64,000 nucleotides of DNA from Mycolicibacterium moriokaense. GTDB lineage: Bacteria; Actinomycetota; Actinomycetes; Mycobacteriales; Mycobacteriaceae. Below are positions 18,994 to 27,342 of the stretch, piece after piece (position 1 is the stretch's first letter; each line of letters opens with the position of its first letter). The notes under the pieces were generated by a model. That model saw nothing but the letters and a program-made list of their open reading frames with translations, did no database searches and was not told the origin of the DNA. Location: the NCBI RefSeq assembly GCF_010726085.1, contig NZ_AP022560.1:1178001-1242000 (forward strand), written 5' to 3'. A program made the translations under genes and the position numbers.

Positions 18994-19556
18994 TGCCTGA
19001 CCCGATCGACCCCCGCACATTCAGAAATGTGCTGGGGCAGTTCTGCACCGGCATCACCGTGATCACCACGGTGCATGACGGGGAGCCGGTCGGTTTCGCA
19101 TGCCAGTCGTTCGCCGCGTTGTCGCTCGAACCGCCGCTGGTGCTGTTCTGCCCGACAAAGGTGTCACGGTCATGGAAGGCCATCGAGGCCAGCGGCCGCT
19201 TCTGCGTGAACGTGCTGCACGAGAAGCAGAAGGATGTCTCGGCGCGCTTCGGCTCCAAGGAGCCCGACAAGTTCGCCGAAATCGACTGGCATCCATCGAA
19301 ACTTGGATCACCGATTATCGAGGACACGCTGGCGCATATCGATTGCACCGTCCATTCGGTGCACGACGGCGGCGATCATCTGGTCGTCTTCGGTGCCGTG
19401 CACTCGCTATCGGACGTGCCGCACAAGAAGCCGCGACCGCTGCTGTTCTATCGGGGCAATTACACGGGCATCGAGCCCGACAAGACGACGCCCGCGCACT
19501 GGCGCGATGACCTGGAGGCGTTCCTGACTGCCACCACGGACGACACCTGGCTCTAG
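18993..19556 (+). CDS. hsaB: Flavin reductase component HsaB
   Basis: 187 aa. I start at GTG 18993-18995, which overlaps the hsaC stop by one base; a longer open frame from 18774 lies inside hsaC. The flavin-reductase fold shows FRNVLGQFCTGITVIT near 9, PVGFACQSFAALSLEPPLVLFCP near 33 and the Ser/Lys FMN-binding region SRSWKAI. It reduces FMN with NADH and feeds HsaA. It is the last recognisable gene of the hsa operon. In M. tuberculosis an arylamine N-acetyltransferase (nat) follows; here it does not. The 3' end overlaps the next, convergent gene by 4 nt. Confidence 0.92.
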
Positions 19557-19801
19557 ATGCAGCCCGCCGAGCACGGATCGAGCGGCGGCAACGTGTCGGG
19601 CGCCGGTGCGTTCGGATCCACCGGGTACTGCTGGGTGAGATCCACGTCCTGCTCGAGATCCGGAGCCATCGGAATGATGTTGCAGATGAAGCTGAGCGCG
19701 AGGTCGCACGGAGGGCGGCCGGGCTGCGCGCCTGCGGGGGCGGCGAGTGCCACCGCCGCGCCACACATGGCTACGGCCGCAATGATCGCCTTTTTCAACA
19801 C
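19553..19801 (-). CDS. Small secreted hypothetical protein
   Basis: 82 aa. It has a textbook signal peptide (MLKKAIIAAVAMCGAAVALA then APAGAQ, cleavage near 25). The mature part is about 57 residues, Pro- and Asp-rich, with four Cys (RPPCDLALSFICNII ... DPCSAGC), so one or two disulfides are likely. No known domain is recognised. It may correspond to Rv3566A, which lies at this place in M. tuberculosis. The start is 9 nt below the stop of the upstream hydrolase, on the same strand, so they may be cotranscribed. Confidence 0.75.
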   Translation of the reverse strand: MLKKAIIAAVAMCGAAVALAAPAGAQPGRPPCDLALSFICNIIPMAPDLEQDVDLTQQYPVDPNAPAPDTLPPLDPCSAGCI

Positions 19802-19810
19802 CGGCTCACT

Positions 19811-20626
19811 TTAGCGCGCTGCGGAATCGATGAAATCGACAATCGTCTGCGCCACCTCTCGGTGCATCGTGTCGTTGAGGATGTCGTGGCGCCCGCCTGC
19901 GAACTCCACGATCTGCAGCGGTTCGATCTGCTCGGCGTAGGCCTTGACGGCACCTATCGGCGCGATCGGATCGTTGACGCCGTGCACCGCCAGCGTCGAC
20001 ACCGACAGCTTCGGTAACTCCGCGCCGAACCTGTCCCAGGCCCAGTCGAGCTCACGTGAGAGAGGCGCGCCGTCGGCATCGACAAAGGCCAGCGGGTCGT
20101 TCTCGAGCGAGTCGAGGTAGAAGGGGTCCGCGGAGAGCCAGCGCGGGTCGAGGTCGAACGCGCTGTCGGCGTCGAGCAGTTCCGGGATCGGCACCAGGGG
20201 AGCACCGGAGATGATCCCGGCACGGTAGCGGTCGGGCTTCTCGAGCAGCCGGAACAGCGTGACCACCGCGCCGAACGAATGTCCCTGGGCGATCAGCGGC
20301 AACCCGGGCCGCTCGGCTTCGGCCAGCTCGGTCAGAAAGTCGGCGAGTGCGGAGCTGTCGGCGATCGACCCGAAGTCGCCGCGGGTGCCCGGGCTGAGTC
20401 CGTGCCCGAACTGGTCGACCATCCACAGGTCGATGCCCGCGGCGTTGAGTGCGAAGCCGTAGCGGTGATAGATCCCGGTGTGCTCGCCGAAGCCGTGCAG
20501 AAAGATGACGGCCGCGCGCGGCTCGGCGGCGGCCCAGTGCCGGAAATACACGCGGCCCTTCGGATGGTCTATGAACGGCATGCCCAAGCCTGTCTCAGCG
20601 GCGCGATTCTGCCAAGCGTCGATCAC
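19811..20626 (-). CDS. Alpha/beta hydrolase, monoacylglycerol lipase-like
   Basis: 271 aa. HGFGEHTGIYHRYG near residue 45 is the HG motif of the lysophospholipase/MGL branch. GHSFGAVVTL near 113 holds the nucleophile Ser. Asp in AVHGVNDPIAP and His in GGRHDILND complete the triad. The family hydrolyses monoacylglycerols or similar lipid esters. An inner start (MPFIDHP, residue 16) is also possible. No signal peptide was seen. It heads a short minus-strand unit with the small secreted protein and is divergent from another small secreted protein gene. Confidence 0.82.
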   Translation of the reverse strand: MIDAWQNRAAETGLGMPFIDHPKGRVYFRHWAAAEPRAAVIFLHGFGEHTGIYHRYGFALNAAGIDLWMVDQFGHGLSPGTRGDFGSIADSSALADFLTELAEAERPGLPLIAQGHSFGAVVTLFRLLEKPDRYRAGIISGAPLVPIPELLDADSAFDLDPRWLSADPFYLDSLENDPLAFVDADGAPLSRELDWAWDRFGAELPKLSVSTLAVHGVNDPIAPIGAVKAYAEQIEPLQIVEFAGGRHDILNDTMHREVAQTIVDFIDSAAR

Positions 20627-20723
20627 TTTCTGCCAGCGGAATTAATGCGCTGACCAGTCTGTTTAGACCGTCAGACCGGCACGAGAAGAGCCGCCGGAGG
20701 AGCAAGAAGAAGAGGGAACGACG

Positions 20724-20891
20724 ATGAAGAGGTTCGGGATCGTCACAGTCGTTGCAAGCGGTTTGGCCGCCGCTTTGATCGGTTTGGCCGGCCCCGCCCA
20801 GGCGGACAGCGAGCACCACGTATGGCTCGATCGGATCAGCCCCACGGTCAACGTCCCGCACGTGGACACCACGGTGCACCAGAGCCGCTGA
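20724..20891 (+). CDS. Very small secreted protein (55 aa)
   Basis: This ORF has 55 codons and a strong signal peptide: MKRFGIVTVVASGLAAALIG then LAGPAQADS, with cleavage predicted near residue 28 after AQA. The mature product is only about 27 residues (SEHHVWLDRISPTVNVPHVD plus a short tail). An AGGGAACGACG ribosome site precedes the ATG, and an excellent terminator hairpin (20903-20934) follows 11 nt after the stop, which supports a real gene. I do not recognise the family. Confidence 0.68.
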   Translation: MKRFGIVTVVASGLAAALIGLAGPAQADSEHHVWLDRISPTVNVPHVDTTVHQSR

Positions 20892-20902
20892 TACAACGAC
20901 AG

Positions 20903-20934
20903 AAAAGGGCACTCACTGCGGTGGGTGCCCTTTT
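20903..20934. terminator. Bidirectional terminator hairpin
   Basis: The left arm AAAAGGGCACTCAC (20903-20916), the loop TGCG and the right arm GTGGGTGCCCTTTT (20921-20934) pair along 14 bp with one G-T wobble. A/T runs on both sides make it work in either direction. It serves the 55-aa gene (plus) and the LysR gene (minus), whose stop codon lies inside the left arm. Confidence 0.85.
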
Positions 20935-21857
20935 GCGTGTGCTCCCAGCAGCGCTTCGCGCTGGTCGCCCATGCGCTCCTCGATAGCCGCCACCACCGCC
21001 GCGACCTCGGGTCTGCGCAGTGTCTCGGCGCGGGCGACCAGCCAGTAGGTCAACTGGACCGATACCTCGTCGGGCAGCACCCGGACCAGATCGTCGTGCC
21101 GGTCGGCCATGAAACACGGCAGCAGACCGATACCCGCCGCGGCGCGCGTTGCCTCGACATGTACGAAGACGTTGGTAGAGGTGACGGATTCGCGCATGGG
21201 CGGGGCGAAGTCGGTCGCCGAATCTAGGTCGTCGACCTGAAGCATCGAGTCGATGAAGTAGACCAACGGATAGCGGGCAAGGTCGGCGATGTTCGTCGGC
21301 GTTCCGTTCTCGGCCAGGTATTGGCGCGTCGCGTAGAGGCCGAGGCAATAGTCGCCAAGTCGGATCGCCTTGGCGCGGTGCACTTTCGGCTCGCCGACCA
21401 CCACTTCGATGTCCAGCCCGGACCGTTGCTGAGTGGCGCGCCGTGTCGCGGTGACGATCTCGACGGCGACTTTCGGATGGGTCTTCTGCACCTGTGCGGC
21501 CGCGGGCGCGGCGATGTACGCGGAGAACCCGTCGGTTGCCGATATCCGGACCACCCCCTCGAGTGCGGGCTGGCCTTCGGTATGGACGGTCAACGATCGC
21601 ACGGCCGATTCGACGGCCTCGGCGGCCGACAGTGCCTCACGCCCGAGGTCGGTGAGCTCCCATCCGCCGGCGACGCGGGATAGCACCCGTCCGCCGATCG
21701 ACTGCTCCAGCGCGGCGATGCGCCGCGAAATCGTAGTGTGGTTGAGGCCGAGCTCCTCCGCGGCGATGTTGTAGCGGCCGGACCGGCCGACGGCCAGCAA
21801 CACGAGCAGGTCGTCGGCGCTGGGTCGGCGCCCCGAAGGTAACGCGGGCAACGGCAT
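20913..21857 (-). CDS. LysR-family transcriptional regulator (ketone-body operon)
   Basis: 314 aa from the ATG at 21855-21857. A start at 21896 would place the operator-like palindrome inside the gene. The N-terminal winged HTH is DDLLVLLAVGRSGRYNIAAEELGLNHTTISRRIAALEQ (residues about 12-49, given here by its key DDLLVLL and NHTTISRR ends). The C-terminal LysR substrate-binding domain runs from about 90 to 300. It is divergent from the MHS permease-BDH-AACS operon and is likely its regulator, sensing a ketone body or its CoA ester by inference. TGCAG-containing repeats fill the 109-bp intergenic region. Confidence 0.85.
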   Translation of the reverse strand: MPLPALPSGRRPSADDLLVLLAVGRSGRYNIAAEELGLNHTTISRRIAALEQSIGGRVLSRVAGGWELTDLGREALSAAEAVESAVRSLTVHTEGQPALEGVVRISATDGFSAYIAAPAAAQVQKTHPKVAVEIVTATRRATQQRSGLDIEVVVGEPKVHRAKAIRLGDYCLGLYATRQYLAENGTPTNIADLARYPLVYFIDSMLQVDDLDSATDFAPPMRESVTSTNVFVHVEATRAAAGIGLLPCFMADRHDDLVRVLPDEVSVQLTYWLVARAETLRRPEVAAVVAAIEERMGDQREALLGAHAKGHPPQ

Positions 21858-21875
21858 ATCTGCATTTTTGCAGAT
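21858..21875. promoter_or_regulatory. LysR-type operator candidate
   Basis: A perfect inverted repeat: ATCTGCA (21858-21864), TTTT, TGCAGAT (21869-21875). Further TGCAG half-sites occur at 21881-21886, 21897-21903 and 21910-21918 in the same divergent region, as expected for a LysR regulator with recognition and activation half-sites. The repeat abuts the chosen LysR start codon, so it would suit autorepression. Confidence 0.65.
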
Positions 21876-21966
21876 AAGTCCTGCAGTTTTGGTCATTGCA
21901 GGTGCGGGTATCTGCAGGAATACTCACAGTCGTCTGTGCGGTGCGGCACAATTTAGGGAGCGTGCG

Positions 21967-23337
21967 ATGACGGTTCACAACGATCCGACAGCAAGTGATC
22001 CAGCCCCAGTCCCGACCGGCCTCAAACGTGTGGTTGTGGCATCGATGGCTGGGACCGTCGTCGAGTGGTACGAGTTCTTCCTCTACGGCACCGCCGCGAC
22101 TCTGGTGTTCAACAAGATCTTTTTCGCGCAGAGCGACAGCGTCTACGGCGCCATCTTCGCCGCGTTCCTGACGTACGCGGTCGGCTTCGTCGCCCGCCCG
22201 CTCGGTGGTGTGGTCTTCGGTCACTTCGGCGACAAGTTCGGCCGCAAGAAGCTGTTGCAGTTCGCGATCCTGCTCGTCGGTGTCGTGACGTTCCTGATGG
22301 GCTGTTTGCCGACCTACAACCAGATCGGGATCTGGGCGCCGACACTATTGATCGTCCTTCGTTTCCTGCAGGGCTTTGCGGTGGGTGGCGAATGGGGCGG
22401 CGCCATCCTCCTGGTGGCCGAACACAGCCCGAACTCCAGCCGGGCCTTTTGGGCGAGTTGGCCCCAGGCCGCGGTCCCCGTCGGCAACATGCTCGCCACC
22501 GTTGTCCTGTGGGTGCTGACCGCAACGCTGTCGGAAGCGGACTTCCTGTCGTGGGGTTGGCGAGTCGCGTTCTGGCTGTCCGCAGTGGTGGTGCTGATCG
22601 GCTATTACATCCGGACGAAGGTCAGCGACGCGCCGATATTCCTTGAGGCACAACAGGAGATCGAGCGGGTCAAGGCCGTGTCATACGGCGTCATCGAGGT
22701 ACTCAAGCGGTATCCGCGCGGCGTGTTCACCGCGATGGGACTGCGCTTCGCCGAGAACATCATGTACTACCTCGTCGTCATCGTGTCGATCACATATCTC
22801 AAGGTGCAGGTCGGTGTCGACACCAGTGCGATCCTGCGATACATGCTCGCCGCACACGCCGTGCACTTCGTGGTGATTCCGCTTGTCGGCAAGCTGGCCG
22901 ACCGGTACGGACGCAGGCCCGTCTACTTCGTCGGCACCGTATTGGCGGCCACGTGGGGATTCTTCGCGTTCCCGATGATGGACACCGCGAACTACATGCT
23001 CATCATCACCGCCATCGTCATCGGTCTGGTCATCCATGCGCTGATGTACGCACCGCAGCCGGCGATCATGGCGGAGATGTTCCCGACCCGCATGCGGTAT
23101 TCCGGTGTGTCCCTTGGCTATCAGGTCACGTCGATCGTGGCGGGCTCGGCGGCACCGGCGATTGCGGTGAAGCTGCTCGAGATCTACGACTCGTGGGTGC
23201 CGATCGCGATCTACCTCGCGGGCGCCGCGGCGATCACGCTGGTGGCGGTGCTGTACATGCGCGAGAGCAAGGGCGTCGACCTGAAGACCATCGATGACAC
23301 CGACCGTGAGGAACTCGCGAAAGCGGGCGTCGTATGA
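21967..23337 (+). CDS. MHS-type major facilitator (proton/metabolite symporter)
   Basis: 456 aa. The start is ATG at 21967 with GGGAG upstream; an open frame extending to 21868 covers the regulator's promoter. Twelve membrane segments are expected. Family signatures are VEWYEFFLYGTAAT near 30, GVVFGHFGDKFGRKKLL near 80 (the loop 2-3 RXGR-type motif) and LRFLQGFAVGGEWGGAILL near 125. This is the metabolite:H+ symporter (ShiA/ProP/KgtP) branch. The next two genes degrade 3-hydroxybutyrate and acetoacetate, so the likely substrate is a ketone body, by inference. Its 3' end overlaps the dehydrogenase gene by 4 nt (ATGA). Confidence 0.86.
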   Translation: MTVHNDPTASDPAPVPTGLKRVVVASMAGTVVEWYEFFLYGTAATLVFNKIFFAQSDSVYGAIFAAFLTYAVGFVARPLGGVVFGHFGDKFGRKKLLQFAILLVGVVTFLMGCLPTYNQIGIWAPTLLIVLRFLQGFAVGGEWGGAILLVAEHSPNSSRAFWASWPQAAVPVGNMLATVVLWVLTATLSEADFLSWGWRVAFWLSAVVVLIGYYIRTKVSDAPIFLEAQQEIERVKAVSYGVIEVLKRYPRGVFTAMGLRFAENIMYYLVVIVSITYLKVQVGVDTSAILRYMLAAHAVHFVVIPLVGKLADRYGRRPVYFVGTVLAATWGFFAFPMMDTANYMLIITAIVIGLVIHALMYAPQPAIMAEMFPTRMRYSGVSLGYQVTSIVAGSAAPAIAVKLLEIYDSWVPIAIYLAGAAAITLVAVLYMRESKGVDLKTIDDTDREELAKAGVV

Positions 23338-24080
23338 ACGATCTCGCCGGGCGCACCGCGCTTGTCACCGGCGGTGCGAGTGGTATCGGCGCAGCCTGTG
23401 CACGCGAGCTGGCCGCACGGGGTGCGGTGGTCACCGTCGCGGACCGGGACGACGTCAGCGCCAAGGCGGTGGCAGACGACGTCGGCGGAAAGGCCTGGGC
23501 CATCGACCTTTCCGATGTCGCAGCGCTGGAGGATCTGCAGCTCGAAGCCGACATCCTGGTCAACAACGCCGGGGTGCAGCATGTCAGCCCGATACCCGAC
23601 TTCCCGCCGGACCGCTTCCGCCACCTGATGACGCTGATGGTCGAATCACCGTTCCTGCTGATCCGCGCCGCATTGCCGCATATGTACGGGCAGGACTTCG
23701 GCCGCATCATCAACATCTCGTCGGTGCACGGCATCAGGGCATCGGAGTACAAGGTCGCCTACGTGACCGCCAAGCATGCGCTCGAAGGCCTTTCGAAAGT
23801 CACCGCTCTGGAGGGAGCGTCGCACAACGTAACGAGTAACTGTGTCAACCCCGGCTATGTGCGAACACCATTGGTGACCAAGCAGATCGCCGATCAAGCA
23901 AAGGTGCACGGCATCGCGGAAGATAAGGTGGTGACCGATATTCTGCTGAAGGAGAGTGCCATCAAACGTCTGGTGGAACCCGAAGAAGTGGCCGCCCTGG
24001 TGGGCTGGCTGGCTTCACCCAAGGCGGGAATGGTGACGGGGGCGTCGTACACGATGGATGGAGGCTGGAGCGCACGATGA
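23334..24080 (+). CDS. 3-hydroxybutyrate dehydrogenase (SDR)
   Basis: 248 aa short-chain dehydrogenase. The cofactor loop TGGASGIG is at residues 12-19. NNAG is near 80. The catalytic Ser is in NISSVHG and the YVTAK (YxxxK) pair is near 144-148. VHGIRASEYKVAYVTAKHAL and the long 190-225 segment QIADQAKVHGI with EDKVVTDILLKE are typical of D-3-hydroxybutyrate dehydrogenases. It oxidises 3-hydroxybutyrate to acetoacetate with NAD. It sits between the permease and acetoacetyl-CoA synthetase with 4-nt overlaps on both sides, which strongly supports ketone-body use. Confidence 0.88.
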   Translation: MNDLAGRTALVTGGASGIGAACARELAARGAVVTVADRDDVSAKAVADDVGGKAWAIDLSDVAALEDLQLEADILVNNAGVQHVSPIPDFPPDRFRHLMTLMVESPFLLIRAALPHMYGQDFGRIINISSVHGIRASEYKVAYVTAKHALEGLSKVTALEGASHNVTSNCVNPGYVRTPLVTKQIADQAKVHGIAEDKVVTDILLKESAIKRLVEPEEVAALVGWLASPKAGMVTGASYTMDGGWSAR

Positions 24081-25972
24081 CCGCTGCCGCACCGCAATGG
24101 GTGCCGACGGATGAGGATGTGGCCAATGCGCGAGTGACCGACTTCGCGCGCTTCGTGGCCGAACACGCGGGCGTGACCACCACCGACTACACGTCACTGT
24201 GGCAGTGGTCGGTCGACGATCCCGATGCGTTCTGGGCCGCCCTATGGGACTACTTCGAGCTCGGCGATCGTGGTGAGCGGGTCCTCGAGAACGAGACGAT
24301 GCCTGGGGCGCAGTGGTTTCCAGGCGTCACGCTGAACTACGTGGACCAGGTGATCCGGAACGCCCGGACAGATCGGCCGGCGATCATCGACGTCGCGGAG
24401 GACGGCACGGTCACAGAACTGTCTTGGGGCGAATTGCTCGGACGCACGGCAGCATTCGCCGACAGGTTGCGCTCTCATGGTGTGGGAGTGGGTGATCGGG
24501 TCGTCGGATACCTGCCCAATGTCCCCGAAGCGGTGATTGCCTTTCTGGCGACCGCGAGCATCGGCGCGATTTGGAGTGCGTGTGGCCAGGACTACTCGGC
24601 GAAGGCCGCGCTGGACCGGCTGGGGCAACTCGAGCCGGTGGTGCTGGTGACCGCCGAGGGTTATCAGTTCGGCGGCAAGACCTTCGACAAGCGGGAGGAT
24701 ATCGAGGCTCTGCGCGCGGGACTGCCGACGCTGAAGGCGACGGTGCTGGCCTCCGAGCTCACGGAAAGCGGCGGGAAGCTCGCGACGGTGCCCGTCGACT
24801 TCGCCCATCCGCTGTGGATCCTGTACTCGTCCGGGACGACGGGTAAGCCCAAGGGGATCGTGCACGGACATGGCGGCGTCGTACTCGAACACTTAAAAGC
24901 CATAGCACTGCAATCGGATATCGGTCCTGGGGATACATTCTTCTGGTACACGAGCCCCAGCTGGATGATGTGGAACTTCCAGGTCGCCGGGCTGTTGGTG
25001 GGTGCGACGATCGTCTGCTACTCGGGCAGTCCCAGCGCTGGTCGGCCCGATGCGTTGTGGGACATCGCCGCCCGGCTTCGTGCGACGGTGCTCGGTACCA
25101 GTCCGGGATATGTGCTCGGCTGCGCAAAGGCAGGTTGTGTTCCGCGTACGGATCACGATCTGTCGGCTTTGAAGACGGTTGGCATTACTGGGTCGTCGCT
25201 GCCGCCGTCATCGTCATTGTGGTTGCGCGACAACGTCGGTGAACAAGTCCAGGTGTCGTCGATCAGCGGTGGCACCGATGTGGTGTCGGCGTTCATCGGC
25301 GGTGTGCGGACGGTGCCGGTGTGGCCGGGTGAGCTGTCGGCGCCGTATCTGGGTGTCGCACTGGACGCCTGGGATGAGTCGGGGAATCCGGTGCGCGGTG
25401 AGGTCGGCGAGTTGGTCATCACCAACCCGATGCCGTCGATGCCGATCGGCTTCTGGAACGACGCCGATGGATCGCGCTATCGCAGTGCATATTTCGAAAT
25501 GTTCCCCGGGGTGTGGCGACACGGGGACTGGATCACGATCACCGATCACGGCAGCATCATCGTGCACGGACGTTCAGATTCGACGCTGAACCGGCACGGT
25601 ATCCGGATGGGTAGCGCCGATATCTACCAGGCGGTGGAACGGCTGCCGGAGGTCGCCGAGGCGTTGGTCATCGGGTGTGAGCAGGAGGACGGCGGATATT
25701 GGATGCCGTTGTTCGTGGTGCTCGCCGAGGGAGCCGCACTCGACGAAGACCTCCGCGAACGAATCAAGAAGACGATTCGCGACGAGGTGTCACCGCGACA
25801 CGTTCCCGACGAAATCATCGAGGCTCCCGGGGTGCCGCATACGCGGACCGGCAAGAAGCTCGAGGTGCCGATCAAGAAGTTGTTCGGCGGCGCGGATGCC
25901 GCGAAGGTGGTGGAGCGCACCGCCGTCGACGATCCCGCGCTGCTGGATTGGTACGCCAACCTCAAGCGCTGA
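24077..25972 (+). CDS. Acetoacetyl-CoA synthetase
   Basis: 631 aa adenylate-forming enzyme. The N-terminal ACS cap has DYTSLWQWSVDDPDAFWAAL near 35. The P-loop-like A3 motif is LYSSGTTGKPKGIVHGHGG near 252. The A5 region is SISGGTDVVSAF, A7/A8 is WRHGDWITITDHGSIIVHGR and the C-terminal catalytic Lys is in TRTGKKLEVP near 597. The architecture and the HGHGG and FFWYTSPSWMMWNFQ stretches are typical of acetoacetate:CoA ligases. It activates acetoacetate to acetoacetyl-CoA, which thiolases split to acetyl-CoA. It is the last gene of the operon. Confidence 0.9.
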   Translation: MTAAAPQWVPTDEDVANARVTDFARFVAEHAGVTTTDYTSLWQWSVDDPDAFWAALWDYFELGDRGERVLENETMPGAQWFPGVTLNYVDQVIRNARTDRPAIIDVAEDGTVTELSWGELLGRTAAFADRLRSHGVGVGDRVVGYLPNVPEAVIAFLATASIGAIWSACGQDYSAKAALDRLGQLEPVVLVTAEGYQFGGKTFDKREDIEALRAGLPTLKATVLASELTESGGKLATVPVDFAHPLWILYSSGTTGKPKGIVHGHGGVVLEHLKAIALQSDIGPGDTFFWYTSPSWMMWNFQVAGLLVGATIVCYSGSPSAGRPDALWDIAARLRATVLGTSPGYVLGCAKAGCVPRTDHDLSALKTVGITGSSLPPSSSLWLRDNVGEQVQVSSISGGTDVVSAFIGGVRTVPVWPGELSAPYLGVALDAWDESGNPVRGEVGELVITNPMPSMPIGFWNDADGSRYRSAYFEMFPGVWRHGDWITITDHGSIIVHGRSDSTLNRHGIRMGSADIYQAVERLPEVAEALVIGCEQEDGGYWMPLFVVLAEGAALDEDLRERIKKTIRDEVSPRHVPDEIIEAPGVPHTRTGKKLEVPIKKLFGGADAAKVVERTAVDDPALLDWYANLKR

Positions 25973-26112
25973 CTCGTCAGTTTTCCGACCGGATGATGTG
26001 GTCGTCGGCGTCGTCAACAATGGGCGGAACGGTTGTGATCATTTGAGTTGTCCTTCGTGAGTTGGTGAATCCGAAGCTACGGATGTGCCTTGGAAGTTCC
26101 TTGGCGATTTTC

Positions 26113-26172
26113 AAGCTACGGACCCGCGGGCGCGGTGGCTCGCTTGTGCGCACTAGTCGCGAAGTGAGCGAT
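26113..26172 (+). repeat. Intergenic repeat, copy A
   Basis: 60 bp aligning without gaps to 49533-49592, with about 54 identities; it begins AAGCTACGGA and contains the shared block TTGTGCGCACTAGTCGCGAA. The TCGCT and AGCGA ends could pair into a hairpin. It lies just upstream of the broken DUF222 gene. Another AAGCTACGGA sits 40 bp earlier. A third, more diverged copy is at 43714-43770. Confidence 0.7.
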
Positions 26173-26229
26173 AGAGCCTGTTTTGCGCTTTGTGCTCACT
26201 TGTCGGTGCTGGAGTCTAGGGTCGAATGT

Positions 26230-27342
26230 ATGTTCGAGTCAAAGTTCGTCGACGCTGATGATGCGGCGGTGGTCGCCGCGATCGAGGACTGTGCACGAGC
26301 GGAGGCGGTGGCGGGGGCGCGTCGGTTGGCCGCGATCGCTGAACTGATGCGTCGCCGCGTGCTCGATGAGGATGAGGACGAGCGGTCGCGGTGGGTCTGT
26401 GATGGGTGGGACTCGGTGGTGGCCGAGGTGGCGGCGGCGTTACGGCTGAGTCGACGGAAGGCGTCGGGTCAGATGCATATCGCGCGGGCGTTGCGTGATC
26501 ATTTGCCGACGGTGGCGGCGCTGTTTGACCGTGGTGAGCTCAGTGCGCGGGTGGTCGGGGCGATTACCTGGCGCACCCAGTTCGTGACCGACGAGCCGGT
26601 GTGGGCGGCCATCGATTCTGAGATCGCCGCGCGGGCCGTGACGTGGGGTCCGTTCTCCGACGACAAGCTGGTCTCGGTGATCGACGCGGTGCTCTATGAG
26701 TTCGACCGCGATGCCGTCATTGAGGCCAAGACCGCGACCCGCAGCCGCGATTTCTGCATTGGTGAGCTCGAGGACGAGAACGGGGTGACCTCGGTGCGGG
26801 GCCGGCTGCGCGCCGCCGATGCCGCGGTGCTCAAGAAGAAGGTGGCCGCGATGGTCGCCACGGTGTGCGACGACGATCCCCGCTCGATGGCCGAGCGTCG
26901 CGCTGATGCGGTGGGGGCGTTGAGCAACGGCAACGATCACCTGCCGTGTCTGTGTGAGACACCGGGCTGCCCGGCCCGCGCGGGACAGCCCGCGCCGAAG
27001 TCGGCGATAGTGGTCAACGTCTACACCGACCAAACCACCCTCGACACCGTGCACACCCGCCACCAATCGGCCACACCGCAGTCCCGTGCGCCCCGGTCAC
27101 CCGCGCCGTCGTTGCCGGTGTCGGCGGGGATGGCGGTGTTGTCGGGTACTGAGGTGATGCCCACGCCGTTGCTGGCCGAGTTGTTGCGCAACGGGGCCAA
27201 GCTGCGGCCGTTGTGCACCCAAGAGGTGGAGAATGAACCCGAATCCGGGTATCGGCCGTCGGCGAAGCTGGCACGGTTTGTTCGGGGTCGAGATTTGACC
27301 TGTCGTTTTCCGGGGTGCACCGCGCCTGCGGAGTTCTGCGAT
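26230..27342 (+). pseudogene. DUF222/13E12-family HNH-type gene, 5' part, cut by an IS
   Basis: An open frame of 371 codons from ATG 26230 (MFESKFVDADDAA) reaches the IS junction. Residues 20-330 are a DUF222 domain (ARRLAAIAELMRRR, LRLSRRKASGQMHIA). The C-terminal HNH nuclease begins as RDLTCRFPGCTAPAEFCD and then switches into IS sequence (ELVKISV, stop at 27364-27366). The core His-containing part of the HNH motif is missing. The 3' remainder is found beyond the IS at 28776-29156. The family is a mycobacterial multi-copy group; its function is unclear, possibly a phage- or intein-like nuclease. This copy is inactive. Confidence 0.88.

Noticed and set aside
25969..25984. CTGACTCGTCAG-TTTT as a terminator after acetoacetyl-CoA synthetase
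   Set aside because: Only a 4-bp stem with a 4-base loop is possible, too weak to call.
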